A stretch of 64,000 nt of DNA from Acidobacteriota bacterium. GTDB lineage: Bacteria > Acidobacteriota > Terriglobia > Bryobacterales > Bryobacteraceae. The stretch covers positions 16,537 to 80,536 of the forward strand of contig JAFLBB010000019.1 of the NCBI GenBank assembly GCA_017304135.1. Direction: 5' to 3'. Below are positions 16,290-28,433 of the stretch, piece by piece (positions within the stretch are counted from its first letter, which is position 1; each line of letters begins with the position of its first letter). The notes beneath the pieces are model-generated. The model saw only the letters and a list, made by a program, of their open reading frames with translations, was not told the origin of the DNA and did no database searches. A program made the translations under genes and the position numbers.

Positions 16290-17174
16290 TTATGCGCCCG
16301 CAAGGATCTTGTCGACCCGCTTGCTGACGTCGGCAAGGTAGGTGCGGTCGCCGCCCGAGAGTTCGACCGTGGCCGTGCCGCGGTAGCCAATCTCGGCGAG
16401 CGCGGCGTGGATGGCCTTCCAGTCGATTTCGCCTTCGCCTAGGTTGACGAACTCGGCTTCGCGCTTGCGCGTTTCGCGGTTCTGCTGGAACTTGAAGTCC
16501 TTGAAGTGGAGCTTCACGATGCGCTTGCCGAGCGTGCGGATCCAGTCCTGGGGGTAGGCGAACAGGACGATGTTGCCGACATCGAAGTAGGCCTTCACCC
16601 AGGGGCTCTTGAACTCGTCGACGTAGCGGGCGAATTCGAGCGGCGAGAGGAGGAACTTGTTCCAGACCTCTTCGACGGCGATCACCACTTTGTACTCGGC
16701 GGCGAGCGGAATCAGTTCGCGGATGCGGGCCTGGGAGCGCTTGTAGGCTTCAGCGTAGCTGTGATCGGGGCTGACCACAGCGGGCACAAGCAGGACCGTT
16801 TCGGCGCCCCAGAGCTTGGCGTTGCCGAGGCTGGTGCGCATGGCCTTCATGCTCTTGGCGACCACTTCGGGGTCATTGGAGTTGAGGGGGAAGCGCCAGT
16901 GGTCGCCGTTCATCACGGAGTGGATGGGCAGTTTCGCCTGGTCGGCGGCCTTTTTGATGGCTTCGGCCTCGGCGGGGTCGTCAATCTGGGGGCACTCCAT
17001 TTGCTCGAAGCCGATCTCCCTGGCCATCTGGAAGCGGTCAAGCAAGGGCATCTGCTTGGGGAGCATGCCGTAGAGGATGCCTTTCTTGATGGGGAGGGTC
17101 GCGGCCTGGGCCAGAGGCAGGTTGGAGGCCAATTGCGTGGCCGCGGTGGCGGCAAGGAAGGTGCGCCTGTTCAT
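16290..17174 (-). CDS. Sugar phosphate isomerase/epimerase-like TIM-barrel protein with Tat signal
   Basis: 294 residues. MNRRTFLAATAATQLASN is a twin-arginine (RRTFL) signal, so the folded protein is probably exported. The rest fits the AP-endonuclease-2/xylose-isomerase-like TIM barrel: EIGFEQMECPQID, IAVEEVWNKF, AYFDVGNI, VKLHFKDFK and TVELSGGD supply the expected Glu/Asp/His metal-ligand positions along the barrel. Many such Tat-exported paralogues occur in Solibacter-type genomes. The substrate is probably a sugar or polyol but cannot be named. sppA follows. Confidence 0.82.
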   Translation of the reverse strand: MNRRTFLAATAATQLASNLPLAQAATLPIKKGILYGMLPKQMPLLDRFQMAREIGFEQMECPQIDDPAEAEAIKKAADQAKLPIHSVMNGDHWRFPLNSNDPEVVAKSMKAMRTSLGNAKLWGAETVLLVPAVVSPDHSYAEAYKRSQARIRELIPLAAEYKVVIAVEEVWNKFLLSPLEFARYVDEFKSPWVKAYFDVGNIVLFAYPQDWIRTLGKRIVKLHFKDFKFQQNRETRKREAEFVNLGEGEIDWKAIHAALAEIGYRGTATVELSGGDRTYLADVSKRVDKILAGA

Positions 17175-17231
17175 GTGAGTACCTGGAGCCGATTGTATCG
17201 CGCCGGTTGGAAGGCGGCGCTGAAGCTAGAA

Positions 17232-17286
17232 ACCTGGCCCGAAGCCATGCGGGTGGATTCGGCTCGCAAGGGGCTTCGGGCCAGGT
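17232..17286. repeat. Perfect 15-bp inverted repeat (long hairpin)
   Basis: ACCTGGCCCGAAGCC (17232-17246) and GGCTTCGGGCCAGGT (17272-17286) are exact reverse complements with a 25-base loop. It lies in the 184-base gap after the response regulator gene and before the Tat sugar-isomerase gene (both minus strand). Read on the minus strand it is followed by TTCTAGC, a poor U-tract. It may be a terminator, a processing site or an interspersed palindromic element. Confidence 0.55.
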
Positions 17287-17358
17287 CTGGTGACAACTTA
17301 CGTGGACGGCGGTGCGCTTTTCGCACGGCGGTTCGCGGTGTGCGCTCCGGCGCTCGGG

Positions 17359-18024
17359 CTAGGCCAGGTTGGGGATCTTGATGATCTTCTTCTGGATGGC
17401 GTATTGGACCAGTTGCGCCTTGTTGTGGATGTCGAGCTTGCGCATGAGGTTGAACTTGTGGGCCTCGACAGTCTTCACGCTGAGGTTGAGGTCGCAGGCG
17501 ATCTCCTTAACGGAGTTGCCTTCTGCGAGCATTTTCAGGACTTCGCGTTCGCGGCCGGTGAGGGTGGCAAAGCGCGGCATGCGGTTGGCGGACTTGATGC
17601 GCGAGCGGAAGTCGTCGACCAGTTGCGAGAGCATGCGCGGGCTGAGGTAGCTGCCGCCGCGGAAGGCGTCGCGAATGGCCGAGACGAGCTGATTGGAGGG
17701 GCTGTCCTTGAGGACATAACCGCTGGCGCCGACCTCCATGCCCTCGACGAGGTAGTCCTCGTCGTCGTACATGGTGAGAAAGAGGACCTTGGTTTCGGGG
17801 CGGTTCTTTTTGATCTGGCGGGTGGCCTCGAAGCTGCTCAGGCCGGGCATGCCGATGTCCATGAGCACGACGTCGGGGCGGGTTTCGTTGGCGCGGTCCA
17901 CGGAGTCACCGCCGTTGGAGGCCTCGCCCACCACTTCCATGTCGGTTTCGGCCGAGATCAGGGTGCGGATGCCCTGGCGAAACAAGGTGTGGTCATCAGC
18001 GAGCAAGATGCGGATTTTAGCCAT
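17359..18024 (-). CDS. NarL/FixJ-family response regulator (REC-LuxR HTH)
   Basis: 221 residues. The receiver domain begins IRILLADDHTLFRQGIRTLI with the acidic pair at 10-11, phosphoacceptor Asp56 in DVVLMDIGMPG, and the Thr and Lys sites in VLFLTMYDDE and GYVLKDS. The C-terminal LuxR-type helix-turn-helix has TGREREVLKMLAEGNSVKEIACDLNLSVKTVEAHK (shown in parts: TGREREVLKMLAEGN, SVKEIACDLNLSVKTVEAHK). The histidine kinase gene ends just upstream (72-base gap), so it is the likely partner. The target promoters are unknown. Confidence 0.92.
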   Translation of the reverse strand: MAKIRILLADDHTLFRQGIRTLISAETDMEVVGEASNGGDSVDRANETRPDVVLMDIGMPGLSSFEATRQIKKNRPETKVLFLTMYDDEDYLVEGMEVGASGYVLKDSPSNQLVSAIRDAFRGGSYLSPRMLSQLVDDFRSRIKSANRMPRFATLTGREREVLKMLAEGNSVKEIACDLNLSVKTVEAHKFNLMRKLDIHNKAQLVQYAIQKKIIKIPNLA

Positions 18025-18096
18025 GGCGTTTTCAAGTCTCCTTCATATGTCCGGTCTAGCCTCGCGGCGCTCCTACGGTCTGAACCGGGGCCGCGG

Positions 18097-19869
18097 TTAC
18101 TTGCCAGCCGATGTCGTCCCAACGGTTTCGGCGATTCCACGCCGTGAGTATTCCAACTGCCTGTGTGGACCGAGCAAGAGAGCTTCATCCGGGATGGGAA
18201 GCTCCACCTTGATGCGGGTTCCTGATTTATGGCTGCTCCCGGTCGCGCGGGAAGAGGTCGGTTGTTTGCCTTTGGCGCGTTTCACGCGCCGCCGCGAGAA
18301 GATGTCGCAGGTGCCGCCGAGCAGGGCCACACGTTCGCGAATGCCGGCCAGGCCGAACGATCCGGTCTTCTGCTGCGCTTCCTGCATGTCAAACCCGATC
18401 CCGTCGTCTTCCACGACCAGATGCAGTAGTCCATCGGCGGTCCTTAAGGAAAGGTTTACGGTTTGACACTGAGAATGCTTGGAGATGTTATGGAAACATT
18501 CCTGGAGAAGCCTGTAGAGGATCACCTCTGTCTGTTTGGGAAGCGGCTCCATCTTGCCCATTTGCAGCTTGATGCGCCAGGGGTGCATTTCGCGGTAGCG
18601 GTTGATGAGCTGGCGGATGGCGGCGGCCAGGCCGAGTTGTTCGAGCACGGCCGGTGAGAGGGCGGCGATGAGGCGGCGGATTTCGAGGATGGTGCGCTCG
18701 GTCATCTCGCGGGCCTCGCTGAGCCGCTCCTTGCAATCGCGCATGGAGTCGGGCAGTTGGCCCTCGATCATCTCCATTTGCAGGCGGATGCAGAGCAGGT
18801 CCTGACCGGTCTGGTCGTGCAGTTCGCGGCTGATGCGGCGGCGCTCCACCTCTTCGACGTGCATCATGCGTTCGGCAAGCAGGCGGATCTGGCGTTCGCG
18901 CTCGGCCAAGTCGACCATGAGCTGGGCCTTTTCGACGGCGCGCAGGCAGCGTTCGGCGGCGGCGGTGAGCAGTTCCAACTCGCGCGGCAGCCATTCATAG
19001 GGCTTGGAGAAACCAAACTGGATGAGGCCGGCCAGACGGTCGCCGGAGATGAGCGGGATCGACCAGCAGGAGCGGAAACGGTTGGTCCAACTGGGATCCA
19101 TCAGGGCGGCCAGGTTGCCGCTGGGGTCGCTGCGGTGGAGGCCGAAGCAGATCGGCTGGCGGAGCAGGGTTTCGCGCCCGTCCAGGGGGAAAGCATTGCG
19201 GACCGGACCGAACAGTGTGCCCCCGCTGGCCGATTCCCAATCGAGGGTGGCGCGGCGCTGCATGACGCCCGTCTTGGGGTCAGCCAGATACCAGTGGGCG
19301 GCGTTGGCGCGGCTGAAGCGGGCCAGGATGGAGAGAAAGCGGTCGAGCAGGTTATCGAGGCCTTCGGCTTCCAGTTCGGCCCAGAACATCTCGTAAAAGG
19401 CCTGAGTCTCCTCTTCGCGCACCTGGTAGTAGGAGTTGTTCAGGGCCAGCATCACATAGAACTGAAGCTGTTCGCGCACCCAGTGGAAGTTTTCGAACTG
19501 CTCAGGGATTTTGCGCTTGAGCAGTGGGGTCAAAAGCGTGTCGAATTCGCGCAGAGCCAGTACGATATCGCCGGGCGAGAGGTTCAATTTGGCCAGGCGG
19601 CGGCCGTGGTATTCCACCTGTTCGAGGAAGTGCGAGGGTCCGCCCCCAGTGCCCAGCACGCGGGCTGCGGCACCGGCGGTGAGGTAGACCAGCGCACCCC
19701 GCTGGCGGGGCTCAAAGCCCATCTCTTCCAACCGTTTGAGGAAACGAACTTCAAGGCGTCCGCTCTCAGGCTGCAGGAGAACAGCGAGGCGTTCGAGGAA
19801 GGTTAACAGCTGCTCACTCAGCGTACCGGCCGCTTCGGCGAGCACCGGAGGAGCTTTCTTACCAGGCAC
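18097..19869 (-). CDS. NarX/DegS-type sensor histidine kinase with N-terminal helical sensor and GAF domains
   Basis: 590 residues, no membrane segment, so cytoplasmic. Residues ~15-160 are an all-helical domain with His88 in VEYHGRRLAKLNLSPGDIV, reminiscent of globin-fold sensor domains. Residues ~165-315 look like a GAF domain. HisKA_3 has phosphoacceptor His351 in RRRISRELHDQTGQDLL. The HATPase domain has an N-box-like LLQECFHNISKH and DDGIGFD. About 25 residues rich in Lys/Arg/Ser interrupt the C-terminal ATPase core before GTRIKVELP. It should phosphorylate the NarL-type regulator encoded next. The signal is unknown. Confidence 0.88.
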   Translation of the reverse strand: MPGKKAPPVLAEAAGTLSEQLLTFLERLAVLLQPESGRLEVRFLKRLEEMGFEPRQRGALVYLTAGAAARVLGTGGGPSHFLEQVEYHGRRLAKLNLSPGDIVLALREFDTLLTPLLKRKIPEQFENFHWVREQLQFYVMLALNNSYYQVREEETQAFYEMFWAELEAEGLDNLLDRFLSILARFSRANAAHWYLADPKTGVMQRRATLDWESASGGTLFGPVRNAFPLDGRETLLRQPICFGLHRSDPSGNLAALMDPSWTNRFRSCWSIPLISGDRLAGLIQFGFSKPYEWLPRELELLTAAAERCLRAVEKAQLMVDLAERERQIRLLAERMMHVEEVERRRISRELHDQTGQDLLCIRLQMEMIEGQLPDSMRDCKERLSEAREMTERTILEIRRLIAALSPAVLEQLGLAAAIRQLINRYREMHPWRIKLQMGKMEPLPKQTEVILYRLLQECFHNISKHSQCQTVNLSLRTADGLLHLVVEDDGIGFDMQEAQQKTGSFGLAGIRERVALLGGTCDIFSRRRVKRAKGKQPTSSRATGSSHKSGTRIKVELPIPDEALLLGPHRQLEYSRRGIAETVGTTSAGK

Positions 19870-19943
19870 TAACCTTACTATCGGGGTGGCGAGGAGGACT
19901 CTTTAGCGGAAGTATGAGGGAATCTCCTCTCAGGTGGTTCGGA

Positions 19944-21156
19944 TTAATCCTGTGATGGTTTGGAGCGTAGGAGTTGGACGACCTCATCCTGCTGGTTGGC
20001 GGCGGCGGCATCGGCGGGAGTTTGGCCCTGGGCGTTCTTGAGGTTGGGGTTTGCGCCTTTCTCCAGAAGGAGTTGGACCACTTCGAGGCGTCCCCAGGCG
20101 GCGGCCACGTGGAGGGGGGTGGCGTTGGTGCCGGTCTCGGCGGCCTGGAGGTCGGCACCCTTTGCAAGCAGAAGCTCGACCATGGCGAGGCTGCCCCCGA
20201 GGGCGGCGTCGTGAAGGGGGGTAGTGCCTTGTTTGCTGCGGGCCTGGGTGGTGGCGCCACGGGCGAGCAGGAGGCGGGCCAGGTCGAGGTGGCCCTTGAG
20301 GGCGGCGTCGTGGAGGAGGGTGGAGCCGGAGGGGGTGGCCATGGCGGCTGAAGCGCCGAAGTCGAGCAGGAGGGTGACCATGTCGACCTGGCCGCGCATG
20401 ACAGAGTCGGCGAGGATGGCGTTGGCCTCGGGACCGGGCTTGACGCCCGCGGTGAGCAGGGCACGGGCGGCCTTCACCTGCCGCTGGCGGAGGGCGATTT
20501 CCAGCGGCGTCTGGCCCTCGGCGTTGCGCAGGGCGGGGTCGGCGCCTTTGCTGAGGAGGAGGCGCACGGTGTCCTCATGGTCCTTGGCGGCAGCTTCGTG
20601 GAGGGGTGTGGATTGCGTAGTGGGGGTGCGGACGTTGGGCTTGGCGCCGCGGGCCAGGAGCAGTTCCACGGCGTCGGACTGGCCCTTCCAGGCGGCTTCG
20701 GCGAGAGCAGTGGCGCCGGAGGCGTCGGGGAGGTCGACCTCTATGCCGGCATCGAGGAGAAGCTTCAGTAATCCGGTGAAGCCGCGGTTGGCGGCCAGGT
20801 GGAGGGGTGTGGCTCCGGCGGCCGAGGCGAGGCGCGGATTAGCGCCGCGCTTGAGCAGCAGCGCGGAGAGCTCTTCGTGGTTGGTGATGACGGCGTAGTG
20901 GAGGGGGGCTGAGCCGCCTTCGCGGTGGCGGATGTTGGGGTCGGCCTTGAAATCGAGCAGGAGGGTAGCCATGGCGGTGTCGCCGGCCCAGGCGGCGTCG
21001 TGGAGGGGCGTGCCGCCGAGGGAGTCGCGTTCGTTGGGGTTGGCGCCCTTTTTGAGCAGAGCGCCGACGGCGGCGGTGTCGCCGGAACGCACGGCCGTGG
21101 CCAGTCCCGGCGCCTCAGGCTGTTGCGCGAGGGCGGGCAGGAGAGCGAAAAAAAGG

Positions 21157-21179
<23 letters not shown>
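19944..21179 (-). CDS. Secreted ankyrin repeat protein, about twelve repeats
   Basis: 411 residues. The ATG at 21179 is chosen over one at 21224 because it gives a signal peptide (MVRATSASLFFALLPALAQ). Almost the whole mature protein is ankyrin units of ~33 residues (GTPLHDAAWAGDTAMATLLL, ATPLHLAANRG, STPLHEAAAKDHEDTVRLLL, ATPLHVAAAWGRLEVVQLLL). I count about twelve; the seventh and eighth are degenerate and lack TPLH. Ankyrin stacks bind proteins, and no catalytic domain is attached. The start lies 23 bases inside the upstream amidohydrolase gene, so it is translationally coupled to it. Confidence 0.9.
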
Positions 21180-24133
<2,954 letters not shown>

Positions 24134-24232
24134 GAAGATTCCTCAGAAGTGCGGCTGCGACAGGTAGATCGGCCGCAACCATCTTATCTTGTCCGGTTCA
24201 TCGGACCGCAACCCTGTCTGGAGGGGGCGGCG

Positions 24233-24802
24233 CTAGCGGCCACCTGCCGCGGGTTTGGCGGCGGGAGCGGGCATGCCCGTAACGAGGGCCTCGATTTCGC
24301 TCATGAGCGGCGTGGCGTCACCGGTAAAGTAGGCTTCGGTGGCCTGGCCGTACTCGTAGTTGGAGCGGATGGTGCCGCGTTGATCGATGAGGAAGAAGTG
24401 GGGCAGGGCGATGCGCGGGTTTTGCGGCGTGAGGCGCAGGAACGAAGCGGTCACCTGGCCGCAATCGAAGAGGACCGGATTGCGAACCTTGTAGGTGTTG
24501 ATGAAGCTGAGCACGGCGGGTTGGGAATCGGGAGGGGTGTTGACGATGGTGAGCACTTCGACCTTGTCGCCGAAGCGGGTGCGGATCTTGTCGATGATGG
24601 TGGTGAAGCCCTGGCAGACCGGGCAATCGGTGCGCATGAACTCGACGAGCACGACTTTACCGCGATAGTCGGCCAGATCGTGCTGGTTGTAGTTGATGTC
24701 CATGAGCGAGAAGCCGGGGGCGCGGCGATTATTCAGGCTCTCGGCGGCAAAGAGAGAGGCGACGCCGAGCACACCAAGGGCGGCGAGACGGAACAGCTGC
24801 AT
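24233..24802 (-). CDS. Exported thioredoxin-fold protein (TlpA/AhpC-TSA type)
   Basis: 189 residues with signal peptide (MQLFRLAALGVLGVASLFAA). The core is thioredoxin-like: APGFSLMDINYNQHDLADYRGKVVLVEF, then the redox pair Cys60-Cys63 in RTDCPVCQ, and the cis-Pro region in IALPHFFLIDQRG. It is more likely a periplasmic thiol reductase or redoxin than a peroxiredoxin with a single peroxidatic Cys. The tail is Ala/Pro/Lys-rich. It lies 99 bases upstream of gltA in the same direction. Confidence 0.8.
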   Translation of the reverse strand: MQLFRLAALGVLGVASLFAAESLNNRRAPGFSLMDINYNQHDLADYRGKVVLVEFMRTDCPVCQGFTTIIDKIRTRFGDKVEVLTIVNTPPDSQPAVLSFINTYKVRNPVLFDCGQVTASFLRLTPQNPRIALPHFFLIDQRGTIRSNYEYGQATEAYFTGDATPLMSEIEALVTGMPAPAAKPAAGGR

Positions 24803-24896
24803 ATTGTCAGGCTAGCACGGGGTCGCGGGTCTTCCGGCGCGGCTGGCATGAGAGCGCGGGGCCGTGCGGCGCACAGTGTTGGCAGGAGATCTCCGA

Positions 24897-27428
24897 GTGC
24901 CCGCGCCGATGCTCATTCCGTTCCTCGCCCTGGCGGCGGGCATCATTTTCTCGAGGATGGTGCAGGTGGAGTTGACGCCGGCGGCGCTGGCGTTGGGTGC
25001 GAGCGTGGCCGTGGCCCTGGCTGCCTGGTGGCGGGCGCCGCGTGTGCGCCGGCTGGCGGTGGCGGGTGTGTTCCTCTGGCTGGGGGCGGTGGTGGAGGTG
25101 GCTCGGCGCGCGCCGCCGGCGCCGTTTCTGGATGCAGGCCCCGAGGAGACGGTGATCTCGCGGGGCTGTGTGGTGGAGCCGCCGTCGTGGTTTGAGGACC
25201 GGGCGCAGCTTGTGGTCGAGTTAGGGCCGCGGGCACGGGCGCGCCTGAACCTTTATGTGAAGAGGGGCGAGCAGCCGTTGGCGGTGCGCTACGGGCAGCG
25301 CGTGGAGGTGGAGGCGCGGTTCCGCCCGCCGCGCAACTTCGCCAATCCCGGTTCGTTCGATTATGCCGGCTATCTGGCGCGGCGCGATGTGCACTGGCTG
25401 GGGACGATTTCCGGGGCAGGCGGGTTGCGGGTGTTGCCGGGCGAGTGCGGTTCGCGGTGGCTGGGCGGCATCGTCAGGCTGCGCGAAGCGGCGATGGGAC
25501 TGCTGGCCAAGCGGTTCAGCAGCGATGGAGCGATTCAGGGCGTGCTGCGGGCGGCGCTGCTGGGCGACGCCACGGGGCTTGATCCGGTGTGGAGCGAGGA
25601 GTTCCGGCGCACGTCGACCTATCACGTGCTGGTGATCTCGGGCTTGCACATCACAACGCTGTGCGCGGTGGTGCTGTTCTGTTTCCGGCTGTTGCCGGCG
25701 CATCCGGTAACGCGATTCGTCGTTACGTCGCTGGTGGTGTGGTTCTATGCGCTGCTGTGCGGCGGAGGCGCGCCGGTAATGCGGGCCGCCGGCGGCGCGA
25801 CGTTGTTTCTGCTGGGAGGGGTATTTTACCGGCGGTCGAGCGTGGTGAACCTGCTGGCGGTGACTGGGTTCGTGTTTCTCTGCGCCGATCCGGGCCAATT
25901 GTTTGAGGCAAGCTTTCAGCTGTCGTTTCTCGCTGTGGGCATTCTGGGATTGGTGGCCGCGCCGGTGACGGAGTTGAAGATCCGGCCCTCCCGCCAGGTG
26001 TTTGCGCGCCTCACGGGAAGCAGCGTGGACTTCACGTGGCCGCCCGAAGCTTCGCGGCTGTGGCTGGAGTTGCGGCAGACGGCGCGGGTGTTGGATCTGC
26101 GCTTCGGCTGGGCGCGGGAGCGCACGCTGCGCGTGGCCTCGCTGGCCGGCCGATTGGGAGCGCTGGTGGCCGAACTGGCCGTGGTGAGTGTGCTCATGCA
26201 GGCGGCGCTGACGTTGCCTATGGTGGTGTTCTTTCATCGCGCGCCGCTCTCGGGGTTCCTGGCCAACCTGATTGTGACGCCGCTGATGACGTGGGCCGTG
26301 CCGGTGGGCGCGGCGGCGCTGCTCACAGGCCTGCCGCCGCTGGTGTGGCTCACCGAAGCACTGGTGCGCGTCTCGCATTTGTTGACGAGTTGGATGGCCG
26401 ACTGGGACCCGGCCTTCCGTGTGCCGGATGCGCCGGCGTGGCTGGTGCTGGCAGCCGGGGCGTGCCTGGGTTGGCTGGCGTGGGAGTTGCAGCGACGGCG
26501 GGGCGGGCGATGGCCAGCGGCGGCGCTGGCGGCAGGGCTGGCGATGGGCTGCGTGCTCGTGCATCCCTTTGCGCCCCAACTGGAGCGGGGGACGCTCGAG
26601 TTGACGGCGATCGATGTGGCGCAAGGCGACAGCCTGTTGCTGGTGGCGCCGGGCGGCGAGACGATGCTGGTGGATGGCGGCGGGCTGCCATTCGTGAACG
26701 GCAAGCCGCCGCGGCTGGACACGGGCGAGGGCGTGGTGTCGCCGTACCTGTGGCGGCGCGGGTTGCGGCGTTTGAACGTGGTGGTGATGACGCACGCCGA
26801 CCAGGACCACATGGGTGGGCTCGAAGCTGTGGTGCGGAACTTCCAGCCGCGCGAGTTGTGGGTCTCGGCGTTTCCCGACCATGAGCCGACGCAGCGGTTA
26901 TTGCGGGCAGCACACGAGGTAGGCGCGCGGGTTGTGGCCGTGCGGGCGGGTCATCGCGTGGAGTGGTCGGGGGCGCGGGTGGAGGCGTTGTCGCCGGAGA
27001 CAACACGGCAGGGCGGTGCGCCGGAGAACAACGACTCGCTGGTATTGAAGGCCAGTTTCGGCGGCCATGCTTTTCTGCTCACCGGCGATGCCGAGCGGCA
27101 GGTGGAGCGGAGGCTGGTGGACAACCCGGAGGCGCTCCGGGCGGCGGTGTTGAAGCTGGGCCACCATGGCAGCCGGACCTCAACGACGGTGAGCTTGCTC
27201 GAAGCGGTGCGTCCGGCCTATGCGCTCATTTCGGCGGGGCGCGGCAATCCCTTCCGGCACCCTCATCCCGACGTGATGGAGAGGCTGGCCGGGTATGGCG
27301 TGCGCGTGTTGCGCACAGACGAGCAGGGGCTGGTGACGCTGCGCACCGATGGCGGGCGGCTGCAGGCGGAAACCTACTTGTGGCCGCTGTCGCCAGCAGA
27401 GGGATACCTGCCGGCCCTGCCCTTCTGA
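24897..27428 (+). CDS. comEC: ComEC/Rec2-family DNA uptake channel protein
   Basis: 843 residues. GTG 24897 is chosen because AGGAG lies eight bases upstream; an earlier in-frame GTG at 24864 has no such site. Three domains in order: an N-terminal membrane segment plus OB-like DUF4131 region (~20-175, with GQRVEVEARFRPPRNFANPG); the Competence membrane domain (~190-520, with TYHVLVISGLHITTL and GAPVMRAAGGATLFL); and a C-terminal metallo-beta-lactamase-like domain (~560-820, with THADQDHMGGLE, LTGDAERQVE and LKLGHHGSRTS). The protein passes single-stranded DNA through the inner membrane during transformation. Confidence 0.93.
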   Translation: MPAPMLIPFLALAAGIIFSRMVQVELTPAALALGASVAVALAAWWRAPRVRRLAVAGVFLWLGAVVEVARRAPPAPFLDAGPEETVISRGCVVEPPSWFEDRAQLVVELGPRARARLNLYVKRGEQPLAVRYGQRVEVEARFRPPRNFANPGSFDYAGYLARRDVHWLGTISGAGGLRVLPGECGSRWLGGIVRLREAAMGLLAKRFSSDGAIQGVLRAALLGDATGLDPVWSEEFRRTSTYHVLVISGLHITTLCAVVLFCFRLLPAHPVTRFVVTSLVVWFYALLCGGGAPVMRAAGGATLFLLGGVFYRRSSVVNLLAVTGFVFLCADPGQLFEASFQLSFLAVGILGLVAAPVTELKIRPSRQVFARLTGSSVDFTWPPEASRLWLELRQTARVLDLRFGWARERTLRVASLAGRLGALVAELAVVSVLMQAALTLPMVVFFHRAPLSGFLANLIVTPLMTWAVPVGAAALLTGLPPLVWLTEALVRVSHLLTSWMADWDPAFRVPDAPAWLVLAAGACLGWLAWELQRRRGGRWPAAALAAGLAMGCVLVHPFAPQLERGTLELTAIDVAQGDSLLLVAPGGETMLVDGGGLPFVNGKPPRLDTGEGVVSPYLWRRGLRRLNVVVMTHADQDHMGGLEAVVRNFQPRELWVSAFPDHEPTQRLLRAAHEVGARVVAVRAGHRVEWSGARVEALSPETTRQGGAPENNDSLVLKASFGGHAFLLTGDAERQVERRLVDNPEALRAAVLKLGHHGSRTSTTVSLLEAVRPAYALISAGRGNPFRHPHPDVMERLAGYGVRVLRTDEQGLVTLRTDGGRLQAETYLWPLSPAEGYLPALPF

Positions 27429-27434
27429 GCGGTT

Positions 27435-27932
27435 CTAAACGGCGTCGGCCTGGGCGGCTTCGGCCGCTTCGGCGCCGGAAGCGAGGGCTTCGGCGAGCAG
27501 TGCCCGCGCCTGTTCGACGTCGCGTTGAGGGACGAGGACGGCGAAGGGGAGGGTGGGAATCTCCGAGGCGCTTTGCACCACGCAGGGAATGCCATTGGCT
27601 TTGAGGACCGCCTCGATGGACATGGCCTCCAGTTCGGCCGTGGTGCCTTGGCCTTCAAAGATCGGCTCCAGGTCCATGGCCGCGGAGGGGTCGCCCGGTA
27701 CAACAGGGGCCGACTCGGCCAGGTCCGCCTGGAGTGCGGCGAGCGCGGCGGCTTCATCGGCGGCCGGCACGCGCACGGCATAACTGCCCGGAGGCGCGTC
27801 GGCATCGGAATCGTCCAACAACTCAGCGGTGAATCCGGCATCGAGCAGAGCCGCCTGCGCGTCCTGAGCATCTTGCAGCGCTGACGAATCCATGGACCGG
27901 AACACCACAGCCCACTCAGCATGGTTACTCAT
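27435..27932 (-). CDS. DUF2007-like putative signal-transducing protein
   Basis: 165 residues from ATG 27932, preceded by GAAGGC; an in-frame ATG at 27968 would add 12 residues. Two similar alpha/beta halves can be seen: AVVFRSMDSSALQDAQDAQAAL...GFTAELLDD, then SIEAVLKANGIPCVVQSA...PFAVLVPQRDVEQARALL. The second half is typical of DUF2007 (a GlnB-like fold predicted to bind ligands). The protein is strongly acidic with an Ala-rich tail. Function is unknown. It ends six bases from the converging comEC end. Confidence 0.6.
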   Translation of the reverse strand: MSNHAEWAVVFRSMDSSALQDAQDAQAALLDAGFTAELLDDSDADAPPGSYAVRVPAADEAAALAALQADLAESAPVVPGDPSAAMDLEPIFEGQGTTAELEAMSIEAVLKANGIPCVVQSASEIPTLPFAVLVPQRDVEQARALLAEALASGAEAAEAAQADAV

Positions 27933-28161
27933 GCCTTCACCATAGCCCAATTGCCGGTGGATGAACACCCCGCGGCGGCACGGGTGGGAATGGACGCGGG
28001 AGGCCCCCCTGTCAACCCGCGCCGTCGGAACTACAATTGAGGTGAGCGCCGGACAATTCTCTGGTCCAGGCCGCGCGTCGGATGGAGCGCGGTTGCCAAA
28101 TCAGGCCGGGGAAGGTGGTTGGCGACGAACCGAACAGGGAAGCGCAAGGAGGACTCACAAC

Positions 28162-28422
28162 ATGGCATCGGATAATTCCAAGCTGGTCTGGTTTACGGCC
28201 GGGGTGGCCCTGGGGGCGACGATCTCGCTTTTGTTTGCTCCGGCATCGGGCGAAGAGACTCGGCGCATGATCCGCGAGAAGGCGGGCGAAGGCCGCGAGA
28301 AGCTGAGCGGGAAGGGCCGCGACCTGATGGATCAAGGCAAACATCTCTACGACAAGGGCCGGCAGATCGCCGACGAAGCGGCCGATCTGTTTGACCGCGG
28401 CCGGCGCATGGTGGAGGGCTAA
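28162..28422 (+). CDS. YtxH-like general stress protein
   Basis: 86 residues. AAGGAGG lies nine bases before the ATG, while the longer open frame has no such site. A single N-terminal membrane helix (LVWFTAGVALGATISLLFAPASGEETR) ends in the APxSGxETR motif characteristic of YtxH-family proteins. A charged amphipathic helix with KGRDLMDQGKHLYDKGRQ-like repeats follows. Such proteins are small membrane-anchored stress proteins of unclear mechanism. The aldehyde dehydrogenase gene starts 11 bases downstream. Confidence 0.75.
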   Translation: MASDNSKLVWFTAGVALGATISLLFAPASGEETRRMIREKAGEGREKLSGKGRDLMDQGKHLYDKGRQIADEAADLFDRGRRMVEG

Positions 28423-28433
28423 CCGCCAAGGCC

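Noticed and set aside
17232..17286. Inverted repeat as an IS remnant end
   Set aside because: The arms are adjacent to each other with only 25 bases between, no transposase fragment and no target duplication are visible.
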